The position numbers were made by a program, and so were the translations under genes. Below are positions 23,505 through 32,399 of a DNA stretch of 64,000 nucleotides, one piece after another. The stretch lies in contig OZ026851.1 in assembly GCA_964023205.1 (NCBI GenBank), positions 19,165,528 through 19,229,527 on the forward strand, given 5' to 3'. This DNA comes from Lutraria lutraria (Eukaryota > Mollusca > Bivalvia > Venerida > Mactridae). The notes under the pieces were generated by a model. That model was given only the letters and a program-made list of their open reading frames with translations, was not told where the DNA came from and made no database searches. Numbering within the stretch: position 1 is the first letter of the stretch; every line of letters starts with the position of its first letter.

Positions 23505-24737
23505 ACTATACTGCCACCTGTGGTTCCACAGGTGCCTGACGAATCTGGTCTGACACGCCCCCCGCAATATACACATAACAAATACAAGGTATGCAACGAG
23601 TCGTTTTTCCGACCTCACACTGTCCCGAAATAATGACCAACTGAGAATACAAATGAAGTCCAATGATCAAATAAACTTATTCAGTCGGCGCTTAAATAAT
23701 TATTCTTCCTATCAAACACATTTTTTTATTTCAAAATGAACTTAAAAGCAACGTTTTAGTCTCAGTTTCTACGAAATATTGCCGTTTTTTGGAAAATCGA
23801 GTTAAACCTGTCCCCTAGATTTCACTCATCATTTTGGCGTTTTTTTCGGAGATTTATACGGAAACCATGCGTGTTTTGGCATGTACGTATTTCTTCGATG
23901 TTGCGGCACTAATTGCAGGTATAAAGACAATCCTACCTGGTTTACTAATCGCAATAATCGTTAATTTCTACAAATAATCAGTCCTTTCGTTGACACAACG
24001 TCCATTTTGACCGAAGTAGTCCGCATTATTTAATTATTCATGTAAACTATCACATCATTGGTCAACAATAAAAAGAAGTCACATGTGTTTTAACTACAAC
24101 CAATGAAAATGTTTGTTTATAACTTCATGTGACGTCAGCTTTACATGTGGACTTGTTCGATCAAAATGGCCGTTGTGTCAGAGAAAGGATAGTTTATTTG
24201 TAGAAATTAACAATTATTGCGATTAGTTAACCAGGTAGGATTGTCTTTATACCTGCAATCAGTGCCGAAACATCAAAAAAATACGTACATGCCAAAACAC
24301 GCATGTTTTCCGTATAAATCTCCGGAAAAAACGCCAAAATGATGAGTGAAAGCGTGAAATCTAGGGGACAGGTTTAACTCGATTTTCCAAAAAAACGGCA
24401 ATATTTCGTAGAAACTGAGACTAAAACGTTGCTTTTAAGTTCATTTTGAAATAAAATAATGTGTTTAATAGGAAGAATAATTATTTAAGCGCCGACTGAA
24501 TAAGTTATTTGCTCATTGGACTTCATTTGTATCCTCAGTTGGTCATTATTTCGGGACAGTGTGAGGTCGGAAAAACGACTCGTTGCATACCTTGTATTTA
24601 TTATGTGTATATTGGGGGCGTGTCAGACCAGATTCGTCAGGCACCTGTGTGTGGTTCGACTTGCTTCCCGCCTTTCCACAGTCTCAGTGCCTGTTGATTT
24701 CGGCAGTAAGACAAACAGCGCATTCAAATTTACTTAC
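23505..24737 (-). pseudogene. Partial duplicate of exon A, split by a foldback transposon
   Basis: The minus strand from 24737 down to 24658 repeats the beginning of exon A almost exactly (MRCLSYCRNQQALRLWKGGK...). It resumes at 23526-23505 with the codons for EPQVAV and then meets a TAG. The 1123-bp insert 23527..24649 lies between, flanked by the 8-bp duplication TGTGGTTC. Only about 28 codons are duplicated, so this is a fragment. In this copy the ATG is preceded by CAG|GTAAGT, a good donor sequence that exon A lacks (GATAAGT). Confidence 0.65.
23527..24649. mobile_element. 1123-bp foldback transposon, hAT-like 8-bp target duplication
   Basis: Ends CACAGGTGCCTGACG and its inverse. The arms are nearly identical for about 480 bp each and are separated by a spacer of about 150 bp. 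Flanks 23519-23526 and 24650-24657 are both TGTGGTTC. The paralogous exon A at 22425-22455 shows the uninterrupted site (cacctgtggttcgactt). An 8-bp duplication is typical of hAT elements. The mirrored short ORFs in the arms (MDFICILSWSLF...) are the same sequence read in each arm; there is no transposase. Confidence 0.9.
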
Positions 24738-24749
24738 CTGATTTGCTTT

Positions 24750-25260
24750 TTCAAATATCATGCAACTCTGAGTAATATGCGTCTCTATGCTTCTTGTTCA
24801 TCTTTTAAAATCTGCTATTAGAAAAATCCCGTGCTGTCACGCCATTTTGAAATCGAGGTGTCGTAATTTTCACAAGCCGTGACTGTCACGATGGATTGTT
24901 TAAATCACGGTGACCATGCAGGTTCCGGGACATCCAAATTTTTCGAAATTATAGCAATTAAAATCCACAGAAATTACATAGATCTATTGAAAAATTATTT
25001 TTACGTACATTTTTACCGAAAATGTAACAAAAAACAAGGGTCTTACTAAAAAGTGACATGAAGCATCATGAACAGCTTCATGTATCGGGCTTGGATGTCA
25101 GGTCAAATCAAGTTTCACCAATTCAATGTATTTCAAAACGAAACCATTATTATATAATAAAATAAACCCACTGTATATAGTGCATTACAAGTGATTTGAA
25201 ACAAATATTACCATATTTGATTGGTCTTCTATAAACCAATATCCCATGTAATTTACAAAT
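24750..25260. other. Intergenic, nothing recognised
   Basis: AT-rich, short ORFs only. Confidence 0.5.
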
Positions 25261-25264
25261 TTTT

Positions 25265-25500
25265 GAACAATTACCAAGGACTTATATACATACAAGGACT
25301 TATATACATATGTATATTTTACAAATCATCGTAACTTCTATTCTGATTAATATTTTAACCTGAAACTTCGTATATGAGTGTAATAATCACTCTTATGTAA
25401 CTAGCCATAAACAAAATAAGTTTTATATCATTGATATTGAAAATATATATTGTTTTTGGAATTCTTAAGTTCTTAATGGTCTAAGGGAAGTAACTCGATT
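25265..25500. repeat. Dispersed AT-rich repeat, second copy
   Basis: Two adjacent aaggacttatatacat units, then a block matching 440-610 and the 'ctaagggaagtaactc' sequence also seen near 378. Confidence 0.6.
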
Positions 25501-25816
25501 TTCAACATGCAGTGTTCATACATAAAATATTTATTACACAAAATTGAAAAACATAATAGAATAATGAAAACATGACATATTGAATTTTATTAAAAAGATT
25601 CCCTCAAAAACTTATCCACAGATAAACAACATAAGGCTACCCCCCTATTCTGGAAGATTCCACTTTCAGATCTATAATACACTTTACATAATACCATGCC
25701 TCTTTGCTAATGAATTGACACAAACTAATTTTCTGTGATGATCTTATTTAAACAGGAGTTGATAAGAAAAAGTTTTATTAAACATATCTCAATTAAATAT
25801 AATTATTTAATTTTAC

Positions 25817-25834
25817 CCCCCCCCCCCCCCCCCT
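25817..25834. repeat. Poly-C run
   Basis: An uninterrupted C run of about 17 bases. Its length may be unreliable in assembly. Confidence 0.8.
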
Positions 25835-25868
25835 GCTGTTAGATAAATGTCTGTACCTCCAATAACAA

Positions 25869-26177
25869 CTAGAGCTGCCACAGAGGTGACTAATATCCCC
25901 GCACTGCTTTGACACTAATACTGCAATAGTACACTATACAGTTAAGCTCAGGGGGACATAACTCTGCAATGAGTGAATCGCTGGGCATGAAAATTGTGTC
26001 TTGCATTATCTACACTCGATGGTGAAAACATATACCAAGTTTCATTGCAATAGCTTAAAAATGTGGAAGTAGTTCGCTCCACAAACTTTATGCCGACAGA
26101 CCGACCAACCAACGACCGACCGACCGACAGAGTGACTCCAATATACCCCCTCTCAAAGTTTGTTTGCAGGGGTATAA
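25869..26177 (-). mobile_element. Short Helitron-like (HINE/pearl-type) element
   Basis: The left edge CTAGAGCTGCCACAGAGGTG is a minus-strand 3' end with CTAG. The right edge carries an ACCG microsatellite and a gggtata terminus. The same body (ggcatgaaaattgtgtcttg, 'gtagttcgctc') recurs at about 28180-28405 and 30933-31180. Confidence 0.7.
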
Positions 26178-26179
26178 CA

Positions 26180-27240
26180 AGCTGTACACTACAGTAACCT
26201 TTAATATACAGCCACCTCCAAGTGACTGTGAACCAGCTCTCTACTATAACAACCTGAATACAACAGTCACCATCTAGTAACCTCAGTACCATTAAAATAT
26301 TCAATACAGGTGTATCACAGACCTTTACTGTAAAAATGTAAAGTGCCATACTATTTTAGAATGATCATTTAAGTAAGTGACAGTCTTGCTCACAATATAT
26401 TCAGAATAGACCATGTTGATTGGTTATAAAAGTTGAGCGGTGTAAACAAATGATATATCTATCACATATCTGAAGAATATTGATGCGCTGTTCAAATTAT
26501 AAAGCAGTAAAGATGTACACGTAAAGAATACATTAATGCACCTGTAAATATTATGCCCACCTTGGGGGGAGGGGGGAGGGGGATAGCGGGCATACAAGGA
26601 CTTTAGACAGAAGACCATTTCTGACAGGCAGGAATTTGATAAACTTAATGACTTTGGATCCTGGAAAATAGATTTTGGCCGGGTTTTACATCCATGTCCC
26701 ATTTGATAGACGAGGTGATGATTTAAACGAATACGGTTGTCTTAAGGGTGGGGATTTAGACATCAAAATTTTAGAACTGACAAAATCACTTGGGTAGGCC
26801 CCACCTCCCTGGGTGGGCAAAATATTGATAGGTGCATAATACATGAACAATAAACATGTGTAAACAATACATTTAAGTACATGAACTGTAACAATGCGTA
26901 GATTACCGTGTTACGAGTACATGGTGTAGAAACAACTGCAGTGAGTTTTAAGGATATATAAATTACATGAATGAAGATTATACCAAAAGAACAAGAATAG
27001 ATCATAAGAAACAAATAGTCTGTCTTTAGTCAGATGTAAAAAATCTACTGCTTAATGTAAATCTAAATTCAGAACTGCCTATGTCCAGTTTCATGACAAA
27101 AACACATAAAATAGCATACTGAAAAAAAAACCGCAGAAAATTCCGCAAAAAAACATTGACCTTGACCCTTATACAGTGATACAGAACCCACATCACATGG
27201 CTTTATTTGTCAGTGTCATAGCTACAGAATTATGTACTAA
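26180..27240. other. Intergenic, no supported gene
   Basis: A G-rich run near 26563-26582 and short ORFs only. Confidence 0.5.
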
Positions 27241-27249
27241 GCAATACAT

Positions 27250-28118
27250 GAGGGCCATAATGGCCCTATATCGCTCACCAGAAAAAAAAACACTTTATTT
27301 TCCATATATTGGCCTATGTAAAATCAATTGACCCTGGGGTGGAGCCAGGTTTTACCCAATGGCTATAATTTGAACAAACTTAGTAGAGGTCCACTAGACA
27401 ATGCTACATACAAAATATCTAAGCTCTATGCCTAGTGGTTTTGAACAAGAAGATTTTTAGAATTTTCCTATATAAGCCTATATAAATCAAGTGACCCCCA
27501 GGGAGGGGCCAATTTTAACCCCAGGGCCATAATTTGTACAAACTTGTTAGAGGTCCACTAGACAATGCTACAAAATATCTAAGCCCTAGGCCTTGTGGTT
27601 TCAGACAATTTAAATTTTCATATAATTATGAGCCTTCAAAAAATAGAGTAAACCCCAGGCCGTAGCCAATTTTGAGCCTAGGCCAATAATTTGAACAAAC
27701 ATGGTAGAGGTCCGCGATGCTACACACCAAATATCTATAAGCTCAATGCCTTGTCATTTCTGAAAAGAAGATTTTTTTTATATTTTCCTATACATATAAT
27801 CTAAGTAAAATGAAGTTACCATGGGGCATAGCCAATTTTGACCCCAGGGTCATAATTTTGACATACTTGGTAGAGTTCCATTAGACAATGCTACACACCA
27901 AATATCTAAGCTCTAGGCCTCATGGTTTCTGACAAGAAGATTTTTAAAGTTTCCTATTGGTTGCCAACTTGGCAACCAGAGTTTTTAATGAAATTTGAAA
28001 CTACTTAAAGAGATGTCATTTAAAGCAATTGTTGACGCACTGACGGACGCACGCAGATGACGGACAACACGCTATTACGATAACTCACCTTGAGCACTTT
28101 GTGCTCTGATGAGCTAAA
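27250..28118 (+). mobile_element. Helitron-like element with ~165-bp core repeats
   Basis: 5' end: gagggccataatggccc then tatatcgctcacc. The core units contain 'gtagaggtccactagacaatgctac' and 'atatctaagctct'. 3' end: hairpin GAGCAC-TTT-GTGCTC followed by TGATGAGCTAA (CTAA fits CTRR). No coding. Confidence 0.7.
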
Positions 28119-28169
28119 AATGTTGAAGTCAGCTGCACAAACATTTGTGAGCTAAGAATGCCATTGTAC

Positions 28170-28405
28170 ACTATATGGCTAAGTTCAAGGGCATATTACT
28201 CTGGAATGCATGGACCACTGGGCATGAAAATTGTGTCTTGCACATCTATACTTCATGGTGATGACATACTTCAAATTTCATAGCAATCATTTAAGGAATG
28301 CAGAAGAAGTACACTCCACGAACTTGTGAACTAGTAAGGAACTAGACAGACTGACAGAGTGAATCCAATATACCCCCTCACAAACTTTGTTTGCGGGGGT
28401 ATAAA
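28170..28405 (-). repeat. Truncated HINE/pearl-type element
   Basis: Shares its body with 25869-26177. The right end is tataccccctcacaaacttt then gtttgcgggggtata, a near-perfect terminal palindrome. Confidence 0.65.
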
Positions 28406-28409
28406 AAAG

Positions 28410-30160
28410 ACAGTAATAATTAGTCAAGTAGCTTAGATAATGAACTTAAAATGAATGATATCCCAGACAACCAGACAATAAGACTACTGGTATATGATAA
28501 AACTTGAAATATGAAGTAGTGAGATCTATCGAGACAGATTTGAAGGAAACTGTGATAGACATACAGAACAAATGGAACAAGAGTGCCAGGTCACAAAATA
28601 TGCCCATCAATTTTTCTCTTAAAGTGTCAAGGGCCATAATTCAGAAGTGCCTGGGCCGTTGGGGCTGGTTATCATACTTGACTGAGATCTCATGGCCATA
28701 AACATTACCATTAAATTTAGTGAGGATCCAAATTAAACTTTTTGAATTAGGGAGTGGACACCGTTGCGGAATCCACAGATCTCACCGTTTTTCAAACAGA
28801 CATATAAAAATCTTTTGGGTCTCCTCAATATTATATATAGATCATACAATCATATTACAAAATATATCAATATTTTTCACAGATCAAGAGAATGTAGTAA
28901 ACAGAGAATAAATAAACAAAAACTGATAGATAATCAAGATTTACTTCCCTCTACAATAACATGGATGAATACTCCATATGTTGAAACCAGAAAAAAATAC
29001 ATGAACATTGTACATCTAGATACTAGATCTTTAATGTAAGAAGTGAACTAAAGTCAAGCTTTACCAGCATGACTATGACAAAGATATGTAAACTGATTGG
29101 AATGTAAAATAAAACCATAAACAGTAACAGTGAAAAATTCCTTTGTTAAACAACAAAATATTGCAAATTAATGTAACTAATAATGAATGAGAGAAATATA
29201 TACATGTGTATAACATGTACAAATACCTGTTTTAATGGAACGTATATGACAGAACATTACATAACAGTATGATAAAATCAGAATAATACAGAATAGATGG
29301 GAAATAACAAATGATAGTCTAACCAAATTCATCACAAATATTTTTTTACATATACATTGTATAATATCATTTATAGCTATTTAACATTACAATGGGGCAA
29401 CATCTATGATGACACTGTTTAAATTAAAGGCATAAATGGTTTTAACTTAATAAAACAGTACAGAGATTCTCTATAAAACAGATCTCATACTTGCAGAATA
29501 AAATATAACATGAATTGCATAATTAAATTGTGCTCAAAGTTATGGGCTTTTATAATTTGAATGAGAATTTTTTTTATATACTAATGTTACATTTACACTC
29601 ATTGTCGGATACCCACAATTGCTGCCTCCGCTTCTCTTTGCTCCGTACATATATCGGAGTGGAGTAGAGGCAGCGACCGTGGGTAGCTGACGATGATATA
29701 TACTACATCCAGAAAAGTAACATTTATACAAAGTTTAGAGATGTTACATTTATCCCAGTGATAAAAAAGGTCAAATAGTTGTCCCCTCTCAAACACGGGA
29801 TTGAATACTGACTTGTAGTGTAACAGCCGTGAGAAATTGAAAATAGTTAACAATAATACAATATCATTCTGGTAACATATTGTACATTTAAATTGTAAAT
29901 CAAAGGCTGTCACAGAACAAAATTATACCTTACAAATCTTGTCAAACAGAGAGCCTTTATCATTCAGAAGATGGTATGTTATAATTACATTTACATAATT
30001 TTGTGTATCGGTCTTCATGAAAAACGTTTAAAATATTTCATTTTCTGAAACATGTTATGATTATCGTAGAAAATTTACTGGACATTTGGACCACTGATCT
30101 TTTTGTTAGACCTGGTCCAAGGCCCTGTGCTGAATTTGAAGACTGGTATATCAATACATT
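28410..30160. other. Intergenic, no supported gene
   Basis: Short ORFs only. An imperfect inverse pair at about 29612-29695 ('cccacaattgctgcctccgc' and 'ggcagcgaccgtggg') is the only structure seen. Confidence 0.4.
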
Positions 30161-30164
30161 TTTC

Positions 30165-30670
30165 ATTTTTAAGCATAAAAAATAATTTTCTAGACAAATT
30201 ATACTTAGTTTATTATAACTGTTTTTAAGTATATAGTGTAGTGTCTATTACTTGTTTGGCTAATCCTGGCCATTTGATTGGCTAATAATGATGACTGAAT
30301 CAATTAATAGTTGACAGGTAAGTAAATCATGAAGGCATTTGCCTAGATAAGTTGTTGTGTGGCTATTTGGAGTTCAAAGTGGTTGTATGATAGTGCTCAG
30401 ATTTATGGTGAATTTGTTGATTGATGTAGGGTATGATATTACCATGTGCTTGTGAATTACATACATGTACATGAATTTATTCATTTGTCAAATACTCATG
30501 ATTGTCATTATAATGTGTATTACTCATATCATATAAATATGTTATACTCTCCTTAATGGAGGATTGAATAAAATATACAGTCAATATTCTTTATGAAAAA
30601 AGAAACTTCATACAAAAAACATAAACCAATGCTTCTTGTAATTTGCCTACTTATAACGTTTTGTTACTAG
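30165..30670. repeat. Inverted, diverged copy of the 20.10-20.42 kb block
   Basis: Shares ggctaatcctggccatttga, 'aagttgttgtgtggc' and 'cttcatacaaaaaacataaacca' in inverse order with 20104-20420. Confidence 0.6.
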
Positions 30671-30932
30671 TATAGTTGAGCTAATATAGAGCTAATGCAG
30701 ACATAACAGTTTCAATACAAAAAAGGCAAACAATCTGGCAAAGGTGCTTACATAAGAACATCATTCACAAACAACATTCACATAATAATGACAATAATAT
30801 TTTCTACAATATCAGATATATCACATGAAAATAACGGGTCGTAAAAAAGATTAAGTAGACAAAAAATCACCATTCTATAATGTCCCAAAATTCTGTGTAA
30901 AAGGTAAAATTTTCTACCAGTTAACATAATAT

Positions 30933-31180
30933 AGAGCTGTCACAGATGTGACTAATACCACTGCCGCTGCTTTGGACACTAAGAATGCAATACTACACTA
31001 TACGGGTAAGTTCAAGGGGACATAACTCTGCAATGAGTGAATTGCTGTGCATGAAAATTGTGTCTTGCACATCTACACTTGATGGTGATAACATATTTCA
31101 AGTTTCATTGTAATCGCTTAAAGAATGCGGAAGTAGTTCGCTCTACAAACTTTATGCGGACAAACCGACCGACAGTATGA
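30933..31180 (-). repeat. Truncated HINE/pearl-type element
   Basis: Begins with the hairpin GTCACAGATGTGAC, a perfect inverse repeat matching the 3' hairpin position of the family; the CTAG is mutated to CTAT. It ends at 'accgaccgacag'. Confidence 0.6.
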
Positions 31181-32029
31181 ACATAATTTTATTATAAACC
31201 AAACATGCACTCAGATTTAGTGTTTTAAAATGTCTGGTAAATGATTTGCACAAACTTGGTAGAGGTTCTTTACACAATGCTATATACCACATATAAAACT
31301 TAAAAGTTCTAGGCCTTGCATCTTTGGAGAAGACTTCAATATTGTCCTATATTAGCTTATGTAAAATCAAGTGACATCCAGGGGTGAGGCCAATATTAAC
31401 CCTTAGGGACTTGATTAGAAGAATCTAGGTAGAGGTCTACAACACAATACTCCACATCAAATATCTAAGCTCTAGCACTTGTGGTTTCTGACAAGAAAAA
31501 AAATATAAAAATCTCCAATATTGACCCTGTGCCATAATTTAAACAATCTTGGTTGAAGTCAACTAGACAATGCTACACACCAAATATCTAAGCTGTAGGC
31601 ATTGTAGTTTCTGGCAAGAAATATTTAATAGATTTTCATATTGGTAGCCATGGTGAGAGTTGATGGAATTATTTCATTAACAATTCTGAAAGGGGACCAC
31701 CCAAGTATCATTCCTGCAGTTTGGTTGCAATTGGCCCTTTGCAGGGTTCATGAAAAGTTCATGGCCAACAGGCCCAAAAGCTAGACTAACAGGCCTGCTA
31801 GAGGGGGTCTAGGCATTTTCTAGCAATATTTTTATGAACTTTTGAGATTCCTAACAGGCCCAAACATATTTCTAAGCGGCTAAATTGGCCTGCAGCCTGC
31901 TGTTATTGAGAACCCTGCTTTGAAGTTTGATTTACGAGATGTTATTCAAAGAAAAGTTTGACGCCACTTCACAATGGAGACAGGGTAATTACAAAAGCTC
32001 ATCCTGTGCACATTGTGCTCAGGCGAGCT
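31181..32029 (+). mobile_element. 5'-truncated Helitron-like element, carrying a MITE
   Basis: The core repeats are like those of 27250-28118. The 3' end gtgcacattgtgctc then aggcgagctc is a mutated version of the same terminus. The MITE 31742-31917 is inserted in it. Confidence 0.6.
31742..31917. mobile_element. 176-bp MITE, CAGGGTTC...GAACCCTG ends
   Basis: Same family as 38405-38585 in inverse order. Flanked by the direct repeat CTTTG, and removing it restores 'ggccctttgaagtttg'. Contains 'aacaggcctg' and 'ggcccaaa' blocks. Confidence 0.7.
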
Positions 32030-32232
32030 CAAATGTACCCATGTTTAATCAGTAGCTTAAAAAGTAACATATGTAGTTCTTTAATTGCCTATCATGATAT
32101 TATTTGTGCAACACACTTGTGGTTTATCTGTTGTGCAGTCCATCTCCCATCTACTTTTTATCAACTGACATGGTATGAGTTCAAGTCTGTTATTTCATAA
32201 TTCCTGTATGATCAGTGATACAGTAGCCACTT

Positions 32233-32399
32233 CTACTCATGGTTAATGAGCCATTTGACAACATTATCTAATCCAGCATAATGTAGATTGTTTAAATCTC
32301 TTTCGCTGATTTTTGGCTTGAACACGTAGAATATAAGTCCACACACCAGGCCTGTGAAGATCAAAAATTCTATTCTTGTGTAGGTCTCATGGTTAGGTA
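32233..32399 (-). CDS. DMT-like protein coding exon 3 (C-terminus)
   Basis: The acceptor is gtttctttttcag before TACCTAACC; the exon ends at a TAA codon at 32233. It adds one further hydrophobic segment and the tail ending WLINHE. The phase matches exon 2. Confidence 0.8.

Noticed and set aside
23322..24821. Two mirror ORFs starting MDFICILSWSLF
   Set aside because: They are the same sequence in the two arms of the foldback transposon and carry no domain.
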